A DNA stretch of 64,000 nucleotides from an uncultured Polaribacter sp. (GTDB lineage Bacteria; Bacteroidota; Bacteroidia; Flavobacteriales; Flavobacteriaceae), in the NCBI RefSeq assembly GCF_947503875.1, contig NZ_CANNFH010000003.1, positions 1-64,000 on the forward strand. Reading direction: 5' to 3'. This document shows, one piece after another, positions 7,410 through 16,871 of this stretch (the first letter of the stretch is position 1; every line of letters begins with the position of its first letter). The translations under genes and the position numbers were made by a program. The notes under the pieces were generated by a model. It saw nothing but the letters and a program-made list of their open reading frames with translations, was not told the DNA's origin and made no database searches.

Positions 7410-9854
7410 CTATAACAAACCTTCCATAGCTGTTTTAATTAATGCCACGTTTCTGTCTTTATTAGCATTATCGCTTAATTCTTGCTCTGTAATCATTTTA
7501 CGCATTAAATTAATTACAACTTTATCGAAATTAAAGCTTTTAAACTGAATCCCTTTGGCAACCATATCTTCTGTAAGATTCTGTATAGCTTGCATATTGT
7601 TACTTTTAGAGATTTGTTCAAATGCTCTCTCGTACAATTTTTTATTAGGCCCATTACCAGATAAAAACATACCAGAAACAACACTTTTGGCTATAAAAGG
7701 CAACTCAGAAGTATCATTAGATTCAATAAAAATTCGTGTTAACGGCGTTGCTAAAATTTTACGAATTTCATCTGGCAATTCTTTAGATTTTTTAAGTGCC
7801 AATTCTTTATCTATGTAATACATTGCCACCAAACTTTTACCCACAACCGAATAAGACTCACTTTCTAAACCTTTTAAAAAGTAAGATTTTAATTCAGGAT
7901 CTGTTAATTTACCCAACGTTTGTATTGCCGCAGCTTGCACCATGGTATTTTTATTAGAACTGGCTACATTCATTATCTTTTGAATGGCATCTTTCTTAGA
8001 AAATTTATTTATTAAATCTATGTTTTCTAAAGCTAAAACCTGAATTTGGTAAGCAGCATCATTTATAGCACCAACAACCGCATTAAAAGCCAATTTGTCT
8101 TCTTGCTTTTGCATAACCTGCTCTAATGCTTCTTTACGATGCATAAAGTTTACTGCATTTTTTAGTTGAAAAATATAATCGCTTAATACTTTGTTTTCAT
8201 TTACTTCGCACAATAAAACACCACCTGCATTTACTTGTATCAATTTGGGTTGTATTTTATAATCGAAAGTAAAAGATGCGTCTTTACTTTCTACAAAAAC
8301 CGTTTTTCTAATCTTTTTACCACCTTCAAAAAAATCTAAGGTTAATGGAAATTGAAAAGTTTCTGGCTGTTGTTGTAAAATATTAATAGTTACTGTTTTT
8401 CTTAAAATATTATAATCGTAAGAAATGCCTAAAATAGGGTGATTTGCGCCATAAAACCATTGATTAAAAAACCAATTGAGATCTTTACCGGTTACTTTTT
8501 CAAAAACCAAACGCAGCTCATGTACTTCTGCAGCCTGATATTTGTATTCATTTAAATACGTTTTAAGGCTTTCAAAAAATGCTTCATCACCCAAATAATT
8601 GCGTAACATGTGCAATACTGTTCCTCCTTTATTATAGCTTACCAAATCAAACATATCTTGATTTTCAATATAATCGAAACGAACTAAATTTTTATCAGAT
8701 TCTTGCCCTGTTAAATACGCTTGGTTATTTTTAAACAAGTGCATTTCTGCGGCTTCTTTGCCGTATTTATATTCTTGCCACAAATACTCACCATAATTGG
8801 CAAAAGACTCATTTAAAGCTAAATTTGCCCAACTTTCTGAAGTTACCAAATTGCCAAACCAATGATGAAAAAGCTCATGAGCTATTGTATTTTCATGGGT
8901 ATTTTCATCTATTAATTGCCCGGGTTTTTGGTAAGCAGCCTCACCATGTACTACAGCAGTTGTGTTTTCCATAGCACCAGAAACATAATCTCTAACTACT
9001 ATTTGGCTGTATTTATTCCAAGGAAATTCAACACCTAATTTATCTGAGAAAAAAGCCATCATTTCTGGTGTATTTCCAAAAATGGATTTGGTAGCAGTTG
9101 CATATTCTTTTTCTACATAATAATTAATAGGAATATTTTTATAAGCAATATCATTAATAACTTCAAACTCTCCCACGCCTACAAAAGCCAAATACGGTGC
9201 ATGTTTTTGATCTAATTTCCAGTAATCTATTCTATTTTTACCTTTTTCTTCTGATGATATTAGTTTACCATTAGACAATGTTTTGTACTTTTTAGGCACA
9301 GTAATGTAAATTTCTTGCGTAGTTTTTTGGTTTGGAGCATCAATTGTAGGAAACCAACAACTACTGCCTTCAGTTTCTCCTTGTGTCCAAATTTGAGTAG
9401 GTTTATTTTTATCTTTTCCAGTGGCGTTTATAAAATACAAACCTTTTTCTTTGGTTAATGTATTTGTAAGTTTGTCTTTAACTTTATTGGGTCTGGCAGT
9501 ATATTTTATATAAATGGTAAACTGCTCTTCTTTAGTATATTTCTTTGGTAAATTTATAGCTATCTGATAATCGTCATAGGTATAATTTAAAGTATTACCA
9601 TTCATAGAAACCTCTTGAAACAACATGGCTTTTGCATCTAAAACCAATTGATTTGTTGCATAAAAATGAGGTTTTACGGTTACCCAAGCTTCACCATTTA
9701 CTTCTTTTTTATTAAAATTAAAATCTACTTTTAACTTAGTATGTATTAGGTTGTGCGTTTTTTCTCTTTCTGCTTTGTAACTAATTGTGTTTTGAGAAAA
9801 ACTTGCTACAAAAATAAATTGCACAAAAAGAAAAACTATATTTTTAATGCTCAT
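7410..9854 (-). CDS. M1 family metallo-aminopeptidase, exported
   Basis: The start at 9854 gives MSIKNIVFLFVQFIFVASFSQ, a clean Sec signal peptide; the open frame extends 11 codons further. The exopeptidase motif GAMEN is near residue 290 and the zinc site HELFHHWFGN begins near residue 325, with the third ligand in NESFANY. The C-terminal third looks like HEAT-type helical repeats. The protein should cleave N-terminal residues from peptides in the periplasm or outside the cell. At 814 residues it has the usual size for bacterial M1 enzymes. It is a single gene downstream of the S41 terminator. Confidence 0.93.
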   Translation of the reverse strand: MSIKNIVFLFVQFIFVASFSQNTISYKAEREKTHNLIHTKLKVDFNFNKKEVNGEAWVTVKPHFYATNQLVLDAKAMLFQEVSMNGNTLNYTYDDYQIAINLPKKYTKEEQFTIYIKYTARPNKVKDKLTNTLTKEKGLYFINATGKDKNKPTQIWTQGETEGSSCWFPTIDAPNQKTTQEIYITVPKKYKTLSNGKLISSEEKGKNRIDYWKLDQKHAPYLAFVGVGEFEVINDIAYKNIPINYYVEKEYATATKSIFGNTPEMMAFFSDKLGVEFPWNKYSQIVVRDYVSGAMENTTAVVHGEAAYQKPGQLIDENTHENTIAHELFHHWFGNLVTSESWANLALNESFANYGEYLWQEYKYGKEAAEMHLFKNNQAYLTGQESDKNLVRFDYIENQDMFDLVSYNKGGTVLHMLRNYLGDEAFFESLKTYLNEYKYQAAEVHELRLVFEKVTGKDLNWFFNQWFYGANHPILGISYDYNILRKTVTINILQQQPETFQFPLTLDFFEGGKKIRKTVFVESKDASFTFDYKIQPKLIQVNAGGVLLCEVNENKVLSDYIFQLKNAVNFMHRKEALEQVMQKQEDKLAFNAVVGAINDAAYQIQVLALENIDLINKFSKKDAIQKIMNVASSNKNTMVQAAAIQTLGKLTDPELKSYFLKGLESESYSVVGKSLVAMYYIDKELALKKSKELPDEIRKILATPLTRIFIESNDTSELPFIAKSVVSGMFLSGNGPNKKLYERAFEQISKSNNMQAIQNLTEDMVAKGIQFKSFNFDKVVINLMRKMITEQELSDNANKDRNVALIKTAMEGLL

Positions 9855-9924
9855 AAAATGTTGTCGTGTTTGTTTCAAAAATAACAAATTAAAATATTGC
9901 AGTTGTTAACACGTAGTTAAAACA

Positions 9925-9960
9925 AAAGGCTTTAATTTTATAACGAATTAAAGCCTTTTT
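9925..9960 (-). terminator. Intrinsic terminator after the S41 peptidase gene
   Basis: A perfect 12-bp stem, AAAGGCTTTAAT / ATTAAAGCCTTT, lies between the S41 stop codon and the M1 start codon. It is T-rich on both exits. Confidence 0.8.
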
Positions 9961-9975
9961 GGTATTTTAAATTAT

Positions 9976-11550
9976 TTATTTTTTCTCTATATCTTTTAAG
10001 ACCCATTCTAATTCAGGATCTATTTTTGCTCTTCTGTCTTTTAAAGTGGGTAGAATTTCAACATCTGGCTTTACACCAAATCCGTCTGGTTTTTGCTGAA
10101 ATGGTGTTTTTAAATTCATTACACCAAATTTAACTTTCACTTTAGTGTTCTTTAATTCATGTACTCTACTAAAACCAGCTACAGCCCCATTATATGCGCC
10201 ACCAGTTTCTTCGCCAACAAAAGTTGCGCGTTTGTTTGCCTTTATATATGCGGCTAAAAGTGCAGATGCAGAGAAAGAATAGCCATTAATTAACACATAA
10301 ACTTTGCCTTTAAAATTTAACGGATTTGGTTGTTTGGTTTTTGTATTGTAATAAAAATACAATTGGCCATCTTCTTTTTTAACTTTAAAAAGGCGGTAAG
10401 TAGCAATTATTGGTGAAGCAATGCCTACCACTATTTTACTATACAAATTGGTGGTATTTGTATACACTGCATTTAATACAGGAAACCTTGAGTTTACCTC
10501 ACTTTTGGTAAAAAACTGAAATTCTTTATCTGTTAAATACGAATATAAATCTATAATTTCTACTGCTCTTCCACCTCCATTATAACGCAAATCTATAATT
10601 AGATTTTCTGTTTTTTTCTTTTTTAGTGTCTCAAAAGTTTGTTCATAAAATGTTTCAAAATCTCCGTTTTCAAAACCTTTTATTTTCATGTAGGCAACAG
10701 TACTATCTTTTCCAATAAATTTTAAGTTTCTTGTATATGTTTTTTCGTAAATATCATAACCATGTATTTTATTAAATTTGCGCCTTTTTCTCCTTTCTGC
10801 TTTGCTAAGCCTTACAGGTTTTTTTCTAATGGAATCTTTTTTAATTGAGTCTGTTTTTTTTAACTTTTTTTTAGTTAGCGCTTTTTTAGAATATGTTTTA
10901 AAAATTTTTACAAATGTAGAATCTTCTGATTGTAATGTTAAGGCAAGGCTATCTATTTTATTGTAATCTCTCTTATAAAGTTCTTTAAAATGTTTGCCTA
11001 TTACCTTATCATAGAAAGTAGTATTAAAACCATCTGCAGTAAATCGTTTTTTATATTTTTTAACTAAATTAGATATGCTATCTCCATTTATCTTAAGAAC
11101 TTCTGCATATAACAAAGCACTGTCTTTTTCTTTGGTATTCGTAATAAATAATTGTTTTTGTAAATACTCAAAACTCAATTTGTTAAAATCGTTTTTTTTA
11201 TCAAAAAACAATTTTCTTTCTTCTTTTGTCTTTCGCAAATCAACTGACTTCACACTTGTGTGTCCATGTCTCATTTGTGCAACAACAGCAGCAGATTTTT
11301 TATAAAAATCATTGCTATTCATAGGCACAAGTGCTTGTTTTAAACTATCGAATTTAAAATCTAAAAAAGCTTTATTTTGGTATTGATATAATTTTGGATG
11401 GTGTTTTTTTAACTGATTGTAAAGCTCATCTACATCGTTTCTTAATTCTTTAACCGCATGCAGTTTTGTAATTTGCTGATTGTGTTTTTGAACACTTACA
11501 CAAGAATTAAGGATAATTAAAAGAAGGAGGAAAAACACTTTAATTTTCAT
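9976..11550 (-). CDS. S41 family peptidase, lipoprotein
   Basis: The 524-residue product has a lipoprotein signal peptide (lipobox ILNSC). The middle, around residues 225-265, is very rich in Lys, Arg and Ser. The tail-specific protease core follows: a substrate-binding segment DLRYNGGGRAVE near residue 325 and the serine region GYSFSASALLAAYIK near residue 422, then VGEETGGAYNG. The typical CtpA Lys is replaced, as in the S41 subgroup with the ETGGAYNG signature, so activity is still plausible. It probably processes periplasmic or surface proteins. Confidence 0.88.
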   Translation of the reverse strand: MKIKVFFLLLLIILNSCVSVQKHNQQITKLHAVKELRNDVDELYNQLKKHHPKLYQYQNKAFLDFKFDSLKQALVPMNSNDFYKKSAAVVAQMRHGHTSVKSVDLRKTKEERKLFFDKKNDFNKLSFEYLQKQLFITNTKEKDSALLYAEVLKINGDSISNLVKKYKKRFTADGFNTTFYDKVIGKHFKELYKRDYNKIDSLALTLQSEDSTFVKIFKTYSKKALTKKKLKKTDSIKKDSIRKKPVRLSKAERRKRRKFNKIHGYDIYEKTYTRNLKFIGKDSTVAYMKIKGFENGDFETFYEQTFETLKKKKTENLIIDLRYNGGGRAVEIIDLYSYLTDKEFQFFTKSEVNSRFPVLNAVYTNTTNLYSKIVVGIASPIIATYRLFKVKKEDGQLYFYYNTKTKQPNPLNFKGKVYVLINGYSFSASALLAAYIKANKRATFVGEETGGAYNGAVAGFSRVHELKNTKVKVKFGVMNLKTPFQQKPDGFGVKPDVEILPTLKDRRAKIDPELEWVLKDIEKK

Positions 11551-11627
11551 ACTATTTTTTCGTTAAAAATAACAAAAAGCCACAACTCTCTAAAGAATTA
11601 TGGCTATTAATATAAAACAAGTCTGTA

Positions 11628-12170
11628 CTACTTAGTAAACAGACCTGCAAACTGTTTTAAAGCGGCACTATTTTCATCTAATTCTAAATTTTTTAAGGTT
11701 TTTACAATCTTTGCAGGGTTCATGTTTTCACCTAACAATCTTGCCACTCCTACTCCTCTATCTTTGCTATAACCAAATAGAATTACTTCATCAATTTTAT
11801 CTGTATTGCCCGCATAAAAAACTTTTGCATTCATACCATTTGCTTTCATAGTAACAAGGCCTTTATATGTTGTATTGTCTTTAAAAATGTTTTTTAATTT
11901 AGACTTTTCCATTTCATACGCAGGCTGATTATCTGCTGTTTTTGGTAAAAAAACAACGTTAATCTTTTTGATACTTTGCAGGGTTTCTTTTACGTCTTCA
12001 GAAACATCCGCCTTTGGCGATAAAAATGAACTTAATGGCAAATCTCCGGTAATAAAACCTTGTTTACCATTGCTGTCTACTAAATAGCTTTGCAAAGATT
12101 TTTCATTTTTACAAGAAGTTGCAAATATCATTAGAAAAACCAAAGAAAATATTGTTGTTATTTTTTTCAT
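11628..12170 (-). CDS. DUF4252 domain-containing lipoprotein
   Basis: The start at 12170 gives MKKITTIFSLVFLMIFATSC, a lipoprotein signal with lipobox FATSC; an upstream ATG in frame would bury it. The mature 160 residues fit DUF4252, a Bacteroidota family of unknown function. It is the last gene of a sigma factor / anti-sigma-like / DUF4252 / DUF4252 run, and the DUF4252 pair is a known companion of such ECF sigma operons. It is probably a periplasmic sensor or target of the envelope response. Confidence 0.82.
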   Translation of the reverse strand: MKKITTIFSLVFLMIFATSCKNEKSLQSYLVDSNGKQGFITGDLPLSSFLSPKADVSEDVKETLQSIKKINVVFLPKTADNQPAYEMEKSKLKNIFKDNTTYKGLVTMKANGMNAKVFYAGNTDKIDEVILFGYSKDRGVGVARLLGENMNPAKIVKTLKNLELDENSAALKQFAGLFTK

Positions 12171-12231
12171 TTTTGTATGCTTTATATTCTCAATTAATAG
12201 CTGTTTAACTTTATCAACATTAATCATAAGT

Positions 12232-12750
12232 TTATTTTTTCTTGTCTTCTTTTCTAAAAGCGTCTGCTAAATCAGACATTTTATTTACGTCTATATTACC
12301 CGTTAAAGAAACAATCATAGATTCTGAAATACCTTTCGTTCTTTTATCTAAACCTTTTATAAACATTAAAACTTCACTCACATAATCTTTATTTTCAGTA
12401 GTTTTAACGTAAATTTTAATGCGAGAATCGTCTTCTTTAATACGCATTAATTGGGTTAATTTTTTCTCTTCAATTACCGTATTAGTCATTGCTTCCAACT
12501 TTTTGGCAACACTAATGTCATCTGTAGAAAACATTCTAAACTCATTTAAATCATTAATCATATTAAAAACGTTCATTTCTTTACTTGCTTCTAACTTTTC
12601 TGGACTAAATTTAGATAATAATTCAAAGGCATCTTTGTTTACAACAACCATATCTACACCATCCATATCTTCTAAAGTATCAAAAAAAGATTGTGCGTTA
12701 GTTACTATTGGTGCCAGTATAAAGGCTATTAAAATTGCTGTTTTTTTCAT
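12232..12750 (-). CDS. DUF4252 domain-containing exported protein
   Basis: The 172-residue product has a Sec signal peptide (MKKTAILIAFILAPIVTNAQ) with an AxA-like cleavage site. It is the paralogue of the downstream DUF4252 lipoprotein: both have the same size and order of secondary structure, but this one lacks the lipobox Cys and should be soluble in the periplasm. No catalytic motif is visible. Its place directly behind the anti-sigma-like gene suggests it belongs to the regulon or sensing branch of that sigma factor. Confidence 0.82.
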   Translation of the reverse strand: MKKTAILIAFILAPIVTNAQSFFDTLEDMDGVDMVVVNKDAFELLSKFSPEKLEASKEMNVFNMINDLNEFRMFSTDDISVAKKLEAMTNTVIEEKKLTQLMRIKEDDSRIKIYVKTTENKDYVSEVLMFIKGLDKRTKGISESMIVSLTGNIDVNKMSDLADAFRKEDKKK

Positions 12751-12772
12751 AATTTCTATTGGTATTAGTTTT

Positions 12773-13195
12773 TTATTTTATAATTTTTTTTACTGAATCT
12801 TCGTACACATACAAGTTAGCTACAGCCTCTTCTCCTTTTTTGAGATTTGTAGATAATAGTTTTAAACCTTTGCTTACTTGTGCATATATTTTTTTAGCTT
12901 GGTATTTCTCGTATTCTTGCTTGCCAATAAACACGCTTATTAAAAGCAATATAGATGCCGCTACAGAAAACCATTTCAAACTATTCTTGCTAGATTTTTT
13001 AGGTTTTAAACTAATGGTCTGTGTAAACGTATCTTGCTTTGCATTCACAAAATATTGAAACAGATACTCATATTCTTGCAAATGTGGTGGCACATTACCT
13101 CCTGTAAAATAGTTTTTTAAGGTTGTTTCTTCTTGCAAAGATGTTTCTGCTTTCAGGTATTTTTTTATTAATATTTCTATGTTAGCTAACTCCAT
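12773..13195 (-). CDS. Small single-pass membrane protein, probable anti-sigma factor
   Basis: The 140-residue product has a cytoplasmic N-terminal part (residues 1-70), one transmembrane segment near residues 75-92 (WFSVAASILLLISVFIG) and a short external tail. The N-terminal IEILIKKYLKAETSLQEE segment resembles the sigma-binding part of small Bacteroidota anti-sigma proteins, which lack a classic zinc site. Its start overlaps the sigma factor gene by 14 nt, so translation is coupled. The anti-sigma role is inferred from topology and context. Confidence 0.7.
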   Translation of the reverse strand: MELANIEILIKKYLKAETSLQEETTLKNYFTGGNVPPHLQEYEYLFQYFVNAKQDTFTQTISLKPKKSSKNSLKWFSVAASILLLISVFIGKQEYEKYQAKKIYAQVSKGLKLLSTNLKKGEEAVANLYVYEDSVKKIIK

Positions 13196-13691
13196 AGTTG
13201 TGTTTTTTTATTAAGGCTTCTCTAATGGTTTTTCTCGCTCTAGATAAAGCCACTCTTATTGCTGTGGGTTTCATATCTAACATTTTACTAATCTCATCAA
13301 ATTCATATTGTTCAACATCTCTTAATTGAATTATCATTTTTTGTTGTGCTGGCAAATTTTCTATGAGTTGATGCACTTGATGTACACTGTCTTTAAATTC
13401 TAGTTTTTTATCTAAAGCGGTTTCATTTTCTTTATAATTGCTGTGTATTAAGGTTAAATTATTGGCTTGTTTAGATTTTAACCGATCATAACAATAATTT
13501 TTAGTCATTGTCATAGCAAAAGCTTCTACATTTTTATATCCTGCAATTTTGTCTCTGTTTTTCCATAACTTAAAAATTAACTCTTGTGTGGCGTCTTCTG
13601 CCTCTTCTCTAGACACTAAAAGCCTTTTTGATAACCTAAAAACCTTATCTTTAAATGGTAAAACAATGTTTAAAAAGTCTGATGCCTTCAT
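13182..13691 (-). CDS. ECF RNA polymerase sigma factor (sigma-70 family)
   Basis: The 169-residue protein has region 2 at about residues 10-80 (with EEAEDATQELIFKLWKNRD) and region 4 at about residues 115-160 (PAQQKMIIQLRDVEQYEFDE, then MKPTAIRVALSRARKTIRE). There is no N-terminal extension, as usual for ECF factors. It is the first gene of an operon with the overlapping anti-sigma-like gene and two DUF4252 genes. It presumably directs a small envelope-related regulon, which this window does not show. Confidence 0.93.
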   Translation of the reverse strand: MKASDFLNIVLPFKDKVFRLSKRLLVSREEAEDATQELIFKLWKNRDKIAGYKNVEAFAMTMTKNYCYDRLKSKQANNLTLIHSNYKENETALDKKLEFKDSVHQVHQLIENLPAQQKMIIQLRDVEQYEFDEISKMLDMKPTAIRVALSRARKTIREALIKKHNYGVS

Positions 13692-13858
13692 GCTTTAGTT
13701 TATCGCTTGTCTTTATAATTCCTAGTTTTAATAGGTTTTTACTAGTTCACATAATTATGACGAGGCAGTCTATAATTTGTTACAATGGAAGTTAAAAATA
13801 ATACTATTTCTCTTTATCTTGCGTTAGTTTTTATAAATAACTTTTACAATAAACCTCA

Positions 13859-15313
13859 ATGAAACATAAAGTTAGTCTAGCATTTTTATTCATAATTGTA
13901 TTATTTTTTAGCAAATGTGCTAATGTAGAACCTTTGCCAGAAAATTTAGTAATTAAAAATTTTATTTGGAAAGGTTTAAACGCATATTATTTGCATCAAG
14001 AAGAGGTAACAGATTTAGCGGATAGACGTTTTAATTCAGACGAGGAATTGAACGCTTATTTAAGTAACTTTTCAGATTTTAATACTTTATTTAATAGTCT
14101 TTTAATAAGTACTGATGTAACATCTAACTTAGTAGAAAATTATACAGATTTAATAGTTGAAGAGCCTAGAGCTGGCTTTGTAAACGGTATGGAATTTGGC
14201 ATTATAAACCAACCAGGAAGCGCTCAGAACGTTTTGGGTTATGTTACACATATTTTACCCAATTCTAATGCATCTTCAAAAAATATAGTTAGAGGCGAAT
14301 TTTTTAATGCAGTTAATGGAACTACATTAACCAGAGATAATTTTGAAAATTTACTAGTTACAACAAACAACCCTATAACCATAGACATTATAAATTTTGA
14401 TGGAAATGTGTTTTCTAATGTTACCAAAACAGTAACACTAGAAAAAGAAAATTACAATTACCCAACAAGTTTGTTAAACAAGGTTATTGTTGATGGAGCA
14501 GATAATATTGGTTATCTAATTTATAATAATTCATTTTCTAACAGGTCAATAAAAGAATTAAATAATACGTTTTTAAGCTTTAAAAACCAATCTGTTAATA
14601 AATTAATTTTAGATTTAAGATATAGTATTTCTGGTAGTGAGTTTGATAAAAACATGATAAATCTTGCCACTTTAATTACAGGTCAATTTACAGATGAAAT
14701 ACTCATAAAAAAAGAATGGAATGCAAAAGCACAAACCTACTTTTTAGAAAATGAACCAGAGGCAATAGAAGCAAGATTTCCAAACCAAATAGATGAAAAT
14801 ACAAACTTTAACAGTTTAAATGTTAATGATGTTTATATTATTTTAAATAATGAGAACTTTACGGGAACTGCTTCTATAGAATTATTAATAAACAGCTTAA
14901 AACCATACATTAACGTTACACTTATTGGTAATAATACGGCTGGTAATACTATTGGAAGTATTACTTTATATGATTCTGAAGATTATAATTTTGCAAATAG
15001 AAATTTTACACACACGGTTGCATTACAACCAAAAGTGTTAAGTTTTACAAATAAAAACGACGAAACTTATGAAAATGGATTTATACCAAGCATTACCATT
15101 TGTAATAATGAAGATGTTTTAAATCTTGGAGTTTTAGGAGAGCAATCTGAGCCTATTTTAAAGAGTGTTTTAAATTTTATTGCTACTGGAAGTGCTACTA
15201 CAAATAGTAACTGTAATCCTAACAATTTTCAATTTATTTACAATTCTATAGATAATCAGCGTCAAATAGATAATGGTGTATTTATAGACCAAAATTTACC
15301 TAATACCAATTAA
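13859..15313 (+). CDS. Catalytically dead S41 peptidase-like lipoprotein
   Basis: The 484-residue product has a signal peptide ending in FSKC and the same fold as its downstream neighbour: an N-terminal helical part, a PDZ-like region (residues about 110-185) and an S41 core. Aligned with the neighbour, the catalytic Ser is Ala338 and the catalytic Lys is Asn363, and the substrate loop RYNPGGS is RYSISGS. It is therefore probably a non-peptidase. It sits 4 nt before the active paralogue, so the pair is surely one operon and may act together as binding and cleaving partners. Confidence 0.82.
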   Translation: MKHKVSLAFLFIIVLFFSKCANVEPLPENLVIKNFIWKGLNAYYLHQEEVTDLADRRFNSDEELNAYLSNFSDFNTLFNSLLISTDVTSNLVENYTDLIVEEPRAGFVNGMEFGIINQPGSAQNVLGYVTHILPNSNASSKNIVRGEFFNAVNGTTLTRDNFENLLVTTNNPITIDIINFDGNVFSNVTKTVTLEKENYNYPTSLLNKVIVDGADNIGYLIYNNSFSNRSIKELNNTFLSFKNQSVNKLILDLRYSISGSEFDKNMINLATLITGQFTDEILIKKEWNAKAQTYFLENEPEAIEARFPNQIDENTNFNSLNVNDVYIILNNENFTGTASIELLINSLKPYINVTLIGNNTAGNTIGSITLYDSEDYNFANRNFTHTVALQPKVLSFTNKNDETYENGFIPSITICNNEDVLNLGVLGEQSEPILKSVLNFIATGSATTNSNCNPNNFQFIYNSIDNQRQIDNGVFIDQNLPNTN

Positions 15314-15317
15314 AATT

Positions 15318-16805
15318 ATGAAAAAATACACTTTAATTGCCCTAATAGCTTTCTTATTTATAGCTTTTGCTTGTAATGATGAAGAACCTACAACAACGTC
15401 TTTAGAAGATGAACTTGGAGAAATTACAACAGCAGATGAAGTTAATGATTTTATATGGAAAGGCTTAAACTTGTATTATTTATGGCAAGCAGATGTGCCT
15501 GATTTAGCAGACAATAGATTTAATAATCTAAATGAATTATTTACTTTTTTCAGAGAGTCTAATTCACCAGAAAGCACCTTTAGTAGTTTGTTATTTCAAG
15601 AGGGTACTACAGATCGTTTTTCTTGGATTGTAGACGATTATATTACTTTAGAAAACTCGTTTCAAGGCATAAATTTAACTACAGGTATGGAAATTGGTTT
15701 GAGAAGATATGCAGATAACCCTACTAATGTTTATGCTTACGTACGTTATGTAATACCTAATTCTAGTGCAGCAACAGCAGGCTTACAAAGAGGCATGCTT
15801 ATAAATAGAGTAAATGACACACAACTTACAGATACAAATTTTAGAAATTTACTTTTTGGAGCAAATAACTCGTTAACTATAGGTTTAGGAGATTTTAATG
15901 AAGGCAATCCAATAGACAATTCAACTACTTTTGACTTAACAAAAACAGAGCTTCAAGAAAACCCTATTGCTGTAGCAAAGGTTATAGAAAGTGGCAATAG
16001 TAAAGTTGGTTATTTACTGTATAATCAGTTTGCAAGTTCTTTTGATCAGCAATTAAATACTGCATTTGGTATGTTTAAAGCAGAAAGTGTAAAGGATTTA
16101 ATTGTAGATTTAAGATACAACCCTGGAGGTTCTACAAGAAGTGCAACGCGTTTAGGAAGTATGATTACTGGTCAATTTCCTAATCAAGTATACGCCAAAC
16201 AAGTTTGGAATGAAAAAGTTAGAAATGCCATTGATGAAGACCAATTTGTAGATAATTTCCCTACAAGAATTGTAAGCAATAATGTAGATGAAGCCATAAA
16301 TAGTTTAAATCTGCCGCGTGTTTATTTTATAGTTTCTGGTAGTTCTGCATCTGCCTCTGAATTGGTTATAAATGCTTTAGATGCTTATATAGATGTACAA
16401 GTAGTTGGCACAAAAACTGTTGGTAAGCAAGTTGGGTCTATAACTTTATACGATTCTGATAATTTATTTAGAAGTGGCGATAATTTAAACCCAGATCACA
16501 GATATGCAATGCAGCCTTTGGTTTTTGAAATTCAAAATAAAGATGGTATTAATTATATAAATGGTATTATTCCTGGTAATGCTGCTGGTGCTAATTTTAG
16601 TGGTATTAATTTAGCAGAAAACCCAGGCAATTTAGGTGTTCTAGGAGAAACATCAGATCCTTTATTACAAAGAACCTTAACCTTAATTACTACAGGCGCT
16701 AAAGGAAATTTTAAATCTGAAAATATAAATATTACAGAAGAAATTTACGATTCTAAACTGGCAACGCCTGCCGGAAATAATATGTATACAGAATTAAAAA
16801 ATTAA
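15318..16805 (+). CDS. S41 family peptidase, lipoprotein (active dyad)
   Basis: The 495-residue product has a lipoprotein signal (lipobox AFAC). It has a PDZ-like region (about residues 115-195), the substrate-binding segment DLRYNPGGSTRS near residue 263, and the serine region SGSSASASELV with Ser345. Lys370 in VGKQVGS lies 25 residues later, the same spacing as the Ser-Lys dyad of E. coli Prc. It is thus expected to be a working carboxy-terminal processing protease at the membrane. It follows a dead paralogue after 4 nt and is ended by a strong terminator. Confidence 0.9.
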   Translation: MKKYTLIALIAFLFIAFACNDEEPTTTSLEDELGEITTADEVNDFIWKGLNLYYLWQADVPDLADNRFNNLNELFTFFRESNSPESTFSSLLFQEGTTDRFSWIVDDYITLENSFQGINLTTGMEIGLRRYADNPTNVYAYVRYVIPNSSAATAGLQRGMLINRVNDTQLTDTNFRNLLFGANNSLTIGLGDFNEGNPIDNSTTFDLTKTELQENPIAVAKVIESGNSKVGYLLYNQFASSFDQQLNTAFGMFKAESVKDLIVDLRYNPGGSTRSATRLGSMITGQFPNQVYAKQVWNEKVRNAIDEDQFVDNFPTRIVSNNVDEAINSLNLPRVYFIVSGSSASASELVINALDAYIDVQVVGTKTVGKQVGSITLYDSDNLFRSGDNLNPDHRYAMQPLVFEIQNKDGINYINGIIPGNAAGANFSGINLAENPGNLGVLGETSDPLLQRTLTLITTGAKGNFKSENINITEEIYDSKLATPAGNNMYTELKN

Positions 16806-16821
16806 AAGCATTACAATTATT

Positions 16822-16860
16822 AAAAAGCTTTCTATATTTTGCAATATAGAAAGCTTTTTT
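16822..16860. terminator. Bidirectional intrinsic terminator
   Basis: A perfect 17-bp stem, AAAAAGCTTTCTATATT paired with its complement, closes a TTGC tetraloop. It has T-runs in both directions and serves the S41 pair and the convergent patatin gene. Confidence 0.92.
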
Positions 16861-16871
16861 ATTTACATCTA

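Noticed and set aside
10778-10966. Plus-strand hydrophobic open frame inside the S41 peptidase gene
   Set aside because: It is the complement of the Lys/Arg/Ser-rich linker, which reads as Leu/Phe-rich in the reverse frame.
11580-11605. Imperfect hairpin (AGCCA.AA / TT.TGGCT) between the DUF4252 and S41 genes
   Set aside because: Two mismatches and a weak tail; it was not strong enough to list as a terminator.
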